From the NCBI GenBank assembly GCA_035534855.1, contig DATLRD010000072.1:1-64000 (forward strand): a stretch of DNA of 64,000 nucleotides, given 5' to 3'. Source of the DNA: DATARH01 sp035534855 (GTDB lineage Bacteria; Pseudomonadota; Alphaproteobacteria; ATCC43930; CGMCC-115725). Below, piece after piece: positions 15,606 to 23,416 of this stretch. A program made the position numbers and the translations under genes. Each line of letters begins with the position of its first letter. Within the stretch, counting starts at the first letter, position 1. The notes beneath the pieces were generated by a model. The model was not told the DNA's origin and searched no databases. It worked only from the letters and a program-made list of their open reading frames with translations.

Positions 15606-16907
15606 ATGAGCGGGCTCAGGCAGCTGTTTCGCAACGCCCGGCTGATCGACCCGGAGAGCGGACACGACGCGGTCGGCGATCTGCTGGTCGCCGACACCCG
15701 CATCGCCGCGCTCGGCCGCGACATTGCCTGCGACGACGCCGAAATCGTCGATTGCAGCGGGTTGTGCCTCGCGCCGGGCCTTGTCGACATGCGCGTGCAA
15801 TTGCGCGAGCCCGGCGCTGCGCACATGGAATCGATCGAGAGCGGCAGCCAAGCCGCGGCGGCGGGCGGGGTCACGACGATGGTGGCGCTGCCCAATACTG
15901 AGCCGCCGGTCGACGATGTCGCGGTCGTCGAGTTCATCGCCCGCCGCGCCCGCGAGGTGCGGCTGTCCAAGATCCACACCTATGCCGCCGCCACCAAGAA
16001 GCTGGCCGGCAAGGAATTGACCGAGATCGGGCTGCTCGCCCAGAGCGGCGCGGTCGGGTTTACCGACGGGGTCACGGCGATCGCCAACGCGCTGGTGATG
16101 CGCCGCATCCTTTCATACGCGCGCAGCTTCGACCAACTGGTGATCCAGCACCCGGAGGAACCGAGCCTCGGCGGCGCCGGCGAGGTCACCGAGGGCGAAA
16201 CCGCGACCCGGCTGGGGCTGGCCGGCACCACCCCGATGGCCGAGGTGATCATGGTCGAGCGTGATCTTCGGCTCGTCGAGATCACCGGCGCGCGCTACCA
16301 CGCCGCGCACCTCTCGACCGGCGAGGCGGTCGCGGCGATCCGCCGCGCCAAAGAGGCCGGGCTGCCGGTGACCTGCGACACCGCCCCGCCCTATTTCGTG
16401 CTCAACGAAACCGCGATCGGCGACTACCGCACTTTTGCCAAACTGTCGCCGCCGCTGCGCGAGGAGGCCGACCGCCAGGCGATCGTCGACGCCCTCGCCG
16501 ACGGCACGATCGACGCGATCGCCAGCGACCATGCGCCGTGGGACCAGGATTCGAAGCGCCTGCCGTTCACCTCGGCGAGCTGCGGCATCGTCGGGCTGGA
16601 GACGCTGTTGCCGCTGGCACTCGAACTGTATCACGGCGGGCGGCTCAGCCTGATCGACGTGCTGCGCCGGCTGACCGTCAATCCGGCCGCGATCCTCGGC
16701 CTCGATGCCGGGCGCATGAAGCCCGGCGCGCCGGCCGACCTGGTGCTGTTCGACCCCGACGCGGCGTGGCGCATCAAGACCGACGCGTTCCGCTCAAAAT
16801 CGAAGAACGCGCCGTTCGACGGCCGCCCGGTCAAGGGCCAGGTCGTGCGCACGATCGTCGACGGCCGCACGATTTTTCAGCTTGCGGGCTATCAGCGCGC
16901 GGGATGA
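15606..16907 (+). CDS. pyrC: dihydroorotase homologue lacking the HxH metal ligands (PyrC')
   Basis: A 433-residue amidohydrolase-fold protein of the type I dihydroorotase family, next to pyrB. In active enzymes a DxHxHLREPG motif supplies two zinc ligands; here the segment is DMRVQLREPG, with Arg63 and Gln65 in place of both histidines. Other landmarks are kept: the aspartate in GFTDG, the histidines in IQHPEE and AAHLST, and SDHAP. Pseudomonas PyrC' shows the same loss and serves as an inactive partner that stabilises ATCase, so I infer a structural role and a separate active dihydroorotase elsewhere. The start is the last ATG of a repeat chain. Confidence 0.88.
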   Translation: MSGLRQLFRNARLIDPESGHDAVGDLLVADTRIAALGRDIACDDAEIVDCSGLCLAPGLVDMRVQLREPGAAHMESIESGSQAAAAGGVTTMVALPNTEPPVDDVAVVEFIARRAREVRLSKIHTYAAATKKLAGKELTEIGLLAQSGAVGFTDGVTAIANALVMRRILSYARSFDQLVIQHPEEPSLGGAGEVTEGETATRLGLAGTTPMAEVIMVERDLRLVEITGARYHAAHLSTGEAVAAIRRAKEAGLPVTCDTAPPYFVLNETAIGDYRTFAKLSPPLREEADRQAIVDALADGTIDAIASDHAPWDQDSKRLPFTSASCGIVGLETLLPLALELYHGGRLSLIDVLRRLTVNPAAILGLDAGRMKPGAPADLVLFDPDAAWRIKTDAFRSKSKNAPFDGRPVKGQVVRTIVDGRTIFQLAGYQRAG

Positions 16908-16914
16908 GGGCGCA

Positions 16915-17499
16915 ATGACCGAAACCGTCGTCGCCGCAATCGTCGGCTACCTGCTGGGCTCGATCCCGTGGGGGCTGCTGCTGACCCGGCTCGCCGGGCA
17001 CGGCGACATCCGCCATATCGGCTCGGGCAATATCGGCGCGACCAACGTGCTGCGCACCGGCAACAAGAGCCTGGCAGCGGCGACACTGGCGCTCGACCTG
17101 CTGAAAGGGCTGGCCGCCGTGCTGATCGGCAAGCTGTGGGGGCCGAACGCGGCGCTCGCCGCGGCGGGCGCGGTTGTGCTCGGCCACATGTTCCCGGTGT
17201 GGCTCGGGTTTCGCGGCGGCAAGGGCTTGGCGACCGCGCTTGGGGTAGTGATCGTGATTGCCTGGCCGGTCGCGGTGTTGGGGCTCGCGGTCTGGCTCGG
17301 CGTGTTGATCCTCACCCGCTATTCGTCGCTCTCCGGGCTGGTGGCGACCGTGGCGGCGGTGATCTACGCCGGGTTTACCGTCAATCCCGCCCCCGCCGCA
17401 CTGATCGCGGCGATCGCGGTGCTGGTGATCATTCGCCACCACGGAAACATCCGCCGGCTGTTGAGCGGGACCGAAAGCCGCATCTCGTTGACCAAGTGA
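16915..17499 (+). CDS. plsY: acyl-phosphate:glycerol-3-phosphate acyltransferase PlsY
   Basis: A 194-residue inner-membrane enzyme that transfers the acyl chain from acyl-phosphate (made by PlsX, encoded at 7.8 kb) to glycerol-3-phosphate. It has about five hydrophobic helices and the three cytoplasmic motifs of the family: GSGNIGATNVLRTGN near residue 36, a central GFRGGKGLATALG, and a C-terminal RHHGNIRRLLSG. I chose the ATG at 16915, seven bases after the pyrC stop, with GAGGG just upstream; this is the conserved N-terminus. It is part of the pyrB-pyrC-plsY-dprA series on the plus strand. Confidence 0.96.
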   Translation: MTETVVAAIVGYLLGSIPWGLLLTRLAGHGDIRHIGSGNIGATNVLRTGNKSLAAATLALDLLKGLAAVLIGKLWGPNAALAAAGAVVLGHMFPVWLGFRGGKGLATALGVVIVIAWPVAVLGLAVWLGVLILTRYSSLSGLVATVAAVIYAGFTVNPAPAALIAAIAVLVIIRHHGNIRRLLSGTESRISLTK

Positions 17500-17536
17500 C
17501 GATCGGCACCAGAGGGTACCCGCACGCGGTAGTGGC

Positions 17537-17565
17537 TTACCACGGAGCGTCTCTCACCCTATAGT
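17537..17565 (+). promoter_or_regulatory. candidate promoter of dprA
   Basis: TTACCA (17537-17542) and TATAGT (17560-17565) are 17 bases apart. The predicted start near 17572 leaves a leader of about 40 bases that includes the dprA ribosome-binding site. Confidence 0.45.
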
Positions 17566-17610
17566 GGTCATACGCGAGCATGACGACCGAATGGGGAGGA
17601 GCCTCTGTCT

Positions 17611-18741
17611 TTGCGCGCGCTCGAACCGCAAGAGCGCCTCGATTGGCTGCGCCTGTGCCGCACCGAGTCGGTCGGGCCGGTAACGTTTTATGCGCTGCTG
17701 CGCCGCTTTGGCTCGGCCGGCGAGGCGCTGGCGCAGCTGCCGCGCCTCGCGCGGCGCGGCGACGGCGGCCGCGCGGTCGCGGTGCTGCCGCGCGCCGAGG
17801 CCGAGCGCGAACTGGCCGCGCTCGACCGGCTCGGCGCCCGCCTGGTGTGCTGGGGCGAGCCGGACTACCCGTCCCTGCTGGCCGCGGTCGACGATGCACC
17901 GCCGGTGTTGAGCGTGCTTGGCGACCCGGAGGTGTTGCGCCGGCCGATGGTGGCGATCGTCGGCGCGCGCAACGCCTCGGCCAACGGGCGGCGGATCGCG
18001 CACGACCTGGCGGCCGGGCTGGGCGCAGACGGCATCGTCGTGATCTCGGGCATGGCGCGCGGCATCGACGCCGCCGGGCACGCCGGCGCGCTCGACACCG
18101 GCTCGGTCGCGGTCGTCGCCGGCGGGGTCGATGTCGTCTACCCCGAGGAAAACCGCGGGCTCTACCGGGCGCTGGCCGAGCGCGGCGCGATCGTCGCCGA
18201 GCTGCCACCAGGCACCGAGCCGCAGGCGCGCCATTTTCCGCGCCGCAACCGCATCATCTCGGGGATGGCGCTGGGGATCGCGGTGGTCGAGGCGGCGGCG
18301 CGCTCGGGGTCGCTGATCACCGCCCGGTTTGCGCTCGAACAGGGGCGCGAGGTGTTTGCCGTGCCGGGGTCGCCGCTCGACCCGCGCTGCCGCGGCACCA
18401 ACGATCTGTTGCGCAACGGCGCGACGCTGACCGAGACCGCCGCCGACATCACCGGGCAGCTCGGCCCGCTGCTGCACGGCGCGGCTGCGGCGCCGCCAGT
18501 GCCGCGCCACCCCCGGCGCCTGCCGCTCGAACCGATCGCCGCCGCGGCCCTGCTGGCGCCGGCGGCCGGCGAAACGGAGATCGACCTCGTCGTCGAGCGG
18601 CTGGGGCCGACTCCTGTGCCAGTTGACGAACTGGTGCGCCAATGCCAATTGTCAGCCGCCGCTATTGCCACCCTGCTGCTCGAACTGGAACTGGCCGGAC
18701 GCATTGAGCGTCATCCCGGCAACCTTGTTTCCCTCCGCTGA
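17611..18741 (+). CDS. dprA: DNA-processing protein DprA
   Basis: A 376-residue protein that binds incoming single-stranded DNA and loads RecA during natural transformation. An N-terminal helical region (about 1-90) precedes the Rossmann-like DprA fold with IVGARNAS, ISGMARGID, the GGVDVVYPEEN segment and RRNRIISGMA. A C-terminal winged-helix-like domain follows (about 305-376). The TTG at 17611 is chosen because GGGGAGGAG lies nine bases upstream. Presence of dprA alone does not prove competence; in many bacteria it is a core gene beside topA, as here. Confidence 0.93.
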   Translation: MRALEPQERLDWLRLCRTESVGPVTFYALLRRFGSAGEALAQLPRLARRGDGGRAVAVLPRAEAERELAALDRLGARLVCWGEPDYPSLLAAVDDAPPVLSVLGDPEVLRRPMVAIVGARNASANGRRIAHDLAAGLGADGIVVISGMARGIDAAGHAGALDTGSVAVVAGGVDVVYPEENRGLYRALAERGAIVAELPPGTEPQARHFPRRNRIISGMALGIAVVEAAARSGSLITARFALEQGREVFAVPGSPLDPRCRGTNDLLRNGATLTETAADITGQLGPLLHGAAAAPPVPRHPRRLPLEPIAAAALLAPAAGETEIDLVVERLGPTPVPVDELVRQCQLSAAAIATLLLELELAGRIERHPGNLVSLR

Positions 18742-18762
18742 ACGAATGTCTCGAACCTGGGC

Positions 18763-21441
18763 ATGAACGTCGTCATCGTCGAATCGCCTGCCAAGGCGAA
18801 GACCATCAACAAATATCTCGGCAGCGATTACAAGGTCGTGGCGAGCTATGGCCATGTCCGCGATCTGCCGCCCAAGGACGGCTCGGTGCTTCCCGATTCG
18901 GACTTCGAGATGTTGTGGGAGGTCGACGGCAAATCCGAAAAGCACGTCAAGGCGATGGCCGAGGCGGTGCGCGGGGCCGACCGGCTGTTTCTCGCCACCG
19001 ACCCGGACCGCGAAGGCGAGGCGATCTCATGGCATCTGCGCGAGGTGCTGCTGGCGCGCCGCGCGCTAAAAAAAGGCGTCGACGTCAAGCGCGTGGTGTT
19101 TAACGAGGTCACCCGCAGCGCGGTCACCGAGGCGTTCCGCCACCCGCGCGAGATCGATACCGAACTGGTCGACGCCTATCTCGCGCGGCGCGCGCTCGAC
19201 TACCTGGTCGGCTTCACGCTGTCGCCGGTGCTGTGGCGCAAACTGCCGGGCAGCCGCTCGGCCGGGCGGGTGCAATCGGTCGCGCTGCGGCTGGTGTGCG
19301 AGCGCGAGGCCGAGATCGAGGCGTTCCGCCCCCGCGAATACTGGAGCGTCGAGGTCGAACTGACGACCGAAAAGGGCGAGAAATTCATCGCCCAGCTTTC
19401 CGAGCTCGACGGCAAAAAGCTCGACCGCTTCGCGCTCGACAGCGAGGCGAAGGCCAAGGCGGCGGTCGCAGCGATCCTCGGGGCCGGCGGGTTTTCGGTC
19501 GCCAACGTCGAGCGCCGCCAGACGAGGCGTCACCCGTTTCCGCCGTTCACCACATCGACGCTGCAGCAGGAGGCCTCGCGCAAGCTCGGCTTCGGCGCCA
19601 GCCGCACGATGCGCATCGCCCAGCGGCTCTATGAGGGCGTCGATCTCGCCGGCGAGACGGTCGGCCTGATCAGCTATATGCGCACCGATGGCGTCGCGAT
19701 CGCCGGTGAGGCGATCGCCGCCGCGCGCGCGCTGATCGGCAGCGAATTCGGCGCGCGCTATGTGCCCGACGCGCCGCGCCTCTACCGCAGCCCGGCCAAG
19801 AATGCGCAGGAGGCGCACGAGGCGATCCGCCCGACCGACCTCGGCCGCAAGCCCGCCGACGTCGCGCAATACCTCGATGCCGACCAGCGCCGGCTTTACG
19901 AGCTGATCTGGAAGCGCACGGTGGCGAGCCAGATGGAATCGGCGGTACTCGACCAGGTATCGATCGACATCGCCGACCCCACCGGCAAGACGCGGCTGCG
20001 TGCCACCGGCTCGACGATCGTGTTCGACGGGTTCCTCCGGCTTTACCAGGAAGACCGCGACGACGCGGCCGACGACGACGCCGAAGGCAGGCGTCTGCCG
20101 GCGATGCAGGCGAATGAGCGCCTCGCCCGCGGCGTGATCACCCCGAGCCAGCATTTTACCCAGCCGCCGCCGCGCTACACCGAGGCGAGCCTAGTCAAAA
20201 AGCTCGAGGAACTCGGCATCGGGCGGCCTTCGACCTATGCCTCGATCCTGCAGGTCTTGCAGGACCGCGACTATGTCGTGCTCGACAAGCGCCGTTTTAT
20301 CCCGCAGGACCGCGGGCGCCTCGTCACCGCATTCCTCACCAGCTTTTTCGAGCGCTACGTCGAATACAATTTCACCGCCGACCTGGAAAACCAGCTCGAC
20401 GACATCTCCGGCGGGCGGATCGACTGGAAAGAGGTGCTGCGCAATTTCTGGCGCGACTTCGCCGGCGCGATCGACGGCACCAAGGAGCTGACCGTCAAGC
20501 AGGTGCTGGCCGCGCTCGACGATGAGCTGGGCCGGCATTTCTTTCCGGAAACCGGCTCGGGCAGCGACCCGCGCGCCTGCCCGGTGTGCGGCGACGGCCG
20601 GCTGGCCCTGAAGCTCGGCCGGTTCGGCGCGTTTATCGGCTGCTCCAATTATCCCAACTGCCGCTATACGCGCGCCTTCGGGATCGAGAAGGACGACGAG
20701 CCGGGCGGCAGCGACAGGGTGCTCGGCGCCGACCCCGCCAGCGGCCACGAGATCGCGCTGAAGAAAGGCCCCTACGGGCACTACCTGCAGCTCGGCGCCG
20801 GCGAGAACGGCGACAAGCCCAAGCGGGTGGCGCTGCCCAAGGGGATGACCCCGGCCGACGTCACGCTCGATACCGCGTGGCGCCTGCTGGCGCTGCCGCG
20901 CGACATCGGCCGGCATCCCGATACCGGCGAGCCGATCACCGCGGGGATCGGCCGGTTCGGCGCCTATCTGAAGCACGGCAGCGCGTATACCTCGCTCGCC
21001 GCCGACGATGACGTGCTGACGATCGGGCTCAACCGCGCGGTGACGCTGCTCGCCGAGGCCAAGACCGGGCAGCGGCGCGGGCCGCAGGTGCTGCGCGAAC
21101 TGGGCCCTCACCCCTCAGGCGGCACCATTGCGCTCTTCAGTGGCCGCTACGGCCCCTATGTCGGGAATAACGGCGCGATCGCATCGCTGCCGAAAACCGC
21201 CGACCCGGACACGTTTTCACTCGGTGAGGCGGTGGCGCTGCTCGCCGCCAAAGGCAAAAGCCGTTCCGGTGCGCGCCGCGCTGCCCCGGCGCGCAAACCG
21301 GCCGCGGCGGCCGCCGCCACCGCTCCGGCTTCGCGCAAGCCGGCGGCCAAGGCCACGCGCCCGACCAAGGCCAAGGCCAAACAGGCGGGCAAGGCGCCGG
21401 CCCGCGGCAAGCGGCCGCCGACGCGCGGCGCACCGGCCTGA
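18763..21441 (+). CDS. topA: DNA topoisomerase I (type IA)
   Basis: An 892-residue enzyme that relaxes negative supercoils. The N-terminal TOPRIM domain begins at the first residues with VIVESPAKAKTI, and the acidic DPDREGE motif follows near residue 80. The active-site tyrosine is Tyr305 in ISYMRTDG. A single four-cysteine zinc finger starts near residue 606 (CPVC), followed by TopA C-terminal repeats and an Ala/Lys/Pro-rich basic tail of about 60 residues. E. coli has three zinc fingers; one finger plus a basic tail is usual in alphaproteobacteria. It follows dprA by 21 bases. Confidence 0.97.
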   Translation: MNVVIVESPAKAKTINKYLGSDYKVVASYGHVRDLPPKDGSVLPDSDFEMLWEVDGKSEKHVKAMAEAVRGADRLFLATDPDREGEAISWHLREVLLARRALKKGVDVKRVVFNEVTRSAVTEAFRHPREIDTELVDAYLARRALDYLVGFTLSPVLWRKLPGSRSAGRVQSVALRLVCEREAEIEAFRPREYWSVEVELTTEKGEKFIAQLSELDGKKLDRFALDSEAKAKAAVAAILGAGGFSVANVERRQTRRHPFPPFTTSTLQQEASRKLGFGASRTMRIAQRLYEGVDLAGETVGLISYMRTDGVAIAGEAIAAARALIGSEFGARYVPDAPRLYRSPAKNAQEAHEAIRPTDLGRKPADVAQYLDADQRRLYELIWKRTVASQMESAVLDQVSIDIADPTGKTRLRATGSTIVFDGFLRLYQEDRDDAADDDAEGRRLPAMQANERLARGVITPSQHFTQPPPRYTEASLVKKLEELGIGRPSTYASILQVLQDRDYVVLDKRRFIPQDRGRLVTAFLTSFFERYVEYNFTADLENQLDDISGGRIDWKEVLRNFWRDFAGAIDGTKELTVKQVLAALDDELGRHFFPETGSGSDPRACPVCGDGRLALKLGRFGAFIGCSNYPNCRYTRAFGIEKDDEPGGSDRVLGADPASGHEIALKKGPYGHYLQLGAGENGDKPKRVALPKGMTPADVTLDTAWRLLALPRDIGRHPDTGEPITAGIGRFGAYLKHGSAYTSLAADDDVLTIGLNRAVTLLAEAKTGQRRGPQVLRELGPHPSGGTIALFSGRYGPYVGNNGAIASLPKTADPDTFSLGEAVALLAAKGKSRSGARRAAPARKPAAAAAATAPASRKPAAKATRPTKAKAKQAGKAPARGKRPPTRGAPA

Positions 21442-21551
21442 GACGCGGCCGGGTTCCCGGGCCACAGGCCCGCTGGCGGCAGCGCAGCGCCCCGCGCGAC
21501 GCGCGACCTGCCCGCCGCTCTGCCGCGCCGTCGGCGACCCGCATCGTCGGG

Positions 21552-23285
21552 GTGTTCCGACAGTTCCGCACCGGCGGGGTCGTGGTTCCGGTTGACCGCC
21601 GCGACCGCATCGAATACGCGGTCGCCGCGCGTGAGGCCGAAACCCTTGCCGACGGCGAACTGGTCGTCGCGGTCGAGATCACCTCCGCTCGCTTCGGCCC
21701 ACCGCAGGTCCATATCGTCGAGCGGCTCGGACCTGCCGAGGCGCCCGGCGCGTTCAGCCTGCTCAGCATCGCCGCGTTCGAGATTCCGACCGAGTTTCCA
21801 GAAGACGCGCTGGCGGAAGCCGAGAAGGCACCGCCTCTGACACTTGCGGGGCGCGAGGATCTGCGCGGGATCGCCCTGGTCACGATCGACGGCCCAGACG
21901 CGCGCGACTTCGACGATGCGGTGTGGGCCGAGTCCGATCCCGACCCGGCCAATTCCGGCGGATGGCACATCGTCGTCGCGATCGCCGACGTCGCCTGGTA
22001 TGTGCGGCCCGGCGGCGAACTCGATCGCGAGGCGACGCGGCGCGGCAACTCGGTCTATTTCCCCGACCGGGTCGTGCCGATGCTGCCCGAGGCGCTGTCC
22101 AACGGGCTGTGCTCGCTGGTGCCTGGCGAGGACAGGGCCTGCCTGGTGGCCGAGATGTGGGTCGACCGCGACGGCAGAAAGCGGCGTCACCGCTTCGCGC
22201 GAGCGCTGATGCGCTCGGCCGCTCGGCTGACCTATGAGGCGGTACAGGCGGCGCGCGACGGAAGCGGCAGCATTGCGCTGACGCCGGAACGGCTGTCGGC
22301 GCTTTACGATGCCTGGGCGGCGCTCGATCGGGCGCGCGAAGCGCGCGGCGCGCTGGCGCTCGACCTGCGCGAGGACCGGGTGGTGCTCGACCCGGGGGGG
22401 CGGCCGATGGCGATCGTGCCGCAGCCGCGCCTCGACAGCCATCGGCTGATCGAGGAATTCATGATTCTCGCCAACGTCGCCGCCGCCGAGGAGCTCGAGG
22501 CGCGACGCCAGCCTTGCGTCTACCGGGTCCACGACCTGCCCGACCCGGACAAGGTGGAGGCGCTGCGCGAGTTTCTCGACGAGATGGGCGTGCCGGGGCT
22601 GAAGCTGGTGAAGGGCGAGCGGCTGCGCCCCGAGCTGTTCAACCGGCTCCTGGCGCGCGCTGCCGGCAGCGCCGAAGCACCGCTGGTCAATGACCTCGTG
22701 CTGCGCGCCCAGGCCCAGGCCGTCTACAGCACGCGCAATATCGGGCATTTCGGCCTGGCGCTGGCGCGCTATGCGCATTTCACCTCGCCGATCCGCCGCT
22801 ATGCCGACCTTTTGGTGCATCGCGCGCTGCTCGGCGAGACGACCCTGCCGCCGGACGAGTTGACGGCTGCCGCCGAGCACATCTCGGCGACCGAGCGGCG
22901 CGCCGTCGCCGCCGAACGTGCCGCGCTCGACCGCTATCGCACGGCGCTGCTTGCTGGCGCGGTCGACACCGTGTTCGAGGCGCGGATTACCGGGGTCGCG
23001 CGGTTCGGCCTGTTTGTCACGGTGGCGGATGGCAGCGGCGACGGGCTCTTGCCGATCGCGACGCTGCCTGGCGACTACTACCGGCACGACGAGCGCCGCC
23101 ATCGGCTGGTCGGCAGCCGGACGCGGCGCATCTTCGCGCTCGGCGACGCCGTTACCGTGCGGCTCGTCGAGGCCGATCCGGCCGGCGGGCGACTGCTGTT
23201 CCGCTTCGAGGATTCGACGTCTGCCCCGCCATCGAAACCGTCGCCGCAAGCAGCCGCGCGCCGCGGCCGCACGCGGCGCCGTTGA
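21552..23285 (+). CDS. rnr: ribonuclease R lacking its N-terminal domains
   Basis: A 577-residue RNB-family 3'-5' exoribonuclease. It contains one cold-shock-like segment at the start, the RNB catalytic domain with DGPDARDFDDAV (Asp residues at 113, 116, 119, 121 and 122), the TSPIRRYAD block and a C-terminal S1 domain (about 475-555), then a basic tail. Full-length RNase R is usually 720-810 residues, with an extra N-terminal helix-turn-helix and cold-shock domain; here the frame has no ATG, GTG or TTG between an in-frame stop at 21225 and GTG 21552. I therefore call it N-terminally truncated. No convincing ribosome-binding site precedes the GTG. Confidence 0.85.
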   Translation: MFRQFRTGGVVVPVDRRDRIEYAVAAREAETLADGELVVAVEITSARFGPPQVHIVERLGPAEAPGAFSLLSIAAFEIPTEFPEDALAEAEKAPPLTLAGREDLRGIALVTIDGPDARDFDDAVWAESDPDPANSGGWHIVVAIADVAWYVRPGGELDREATRRGNSVYFPDRVVPMLPEALSNGLCSLVPGEDRACLVAEMWVDRDGRKRRHRFARALMRSAARLTYEAVQAARDGSGSIALTPERLSALYDAWAALDRAREARGALALDLREDRVVLDPGGRPMAIVPQPRLDSHRLIEEFMILANVAAAEELEARRQPCVYRVHDLPDPDKVEALREFLDEMGVPGLKLVKGERLRPELFNRLLARAAGSAEAPLVNDLVLRAQAQAVYSTRNIGHFGLALARYAHFTSPIRRYADLLVHRALLGETTLPPDELTAAAEHISATERRAVAAERAALDRYRTALLAGAVDTVFEARITGVARFGLFVTVADGSGDGLLPIATLPGDYYRHDERRHRLVGSRTRRIFALGDAVTVRLVEADPAGGRLLFRFEDSTSAPPSKPSPQAAARRGRTRRR

Positions 23286-23416
23286 TCGCCGCAGCGCGGC
23301 ATTCTAGTGTGCCTGAAAGGGCGAAGGGCGATCGCCGCCAAAGGGCGAGCCGCGACGCAGACGCTGCGGGGCACCGCACAGCGGGGCGCCGCTTAGCCGA
23401 TCGGGGGCACCGGAAC

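Noticed and set aside
21228..21552. TopA-RNase R fusion by a -1 ribosomal frameshift
   Set aside because: The RNase R frame is open back to 21228 inside topA, so a -1 shift would fuse them, but I see no slippery heptamer or downstream pseudoknot. The open stretch is explained by GC content.
21156..23249. 697-residue open frame antisense to topA and RNase R
   Set aside because: No family resemblance, and it covers the coding strand of two recognised genes.
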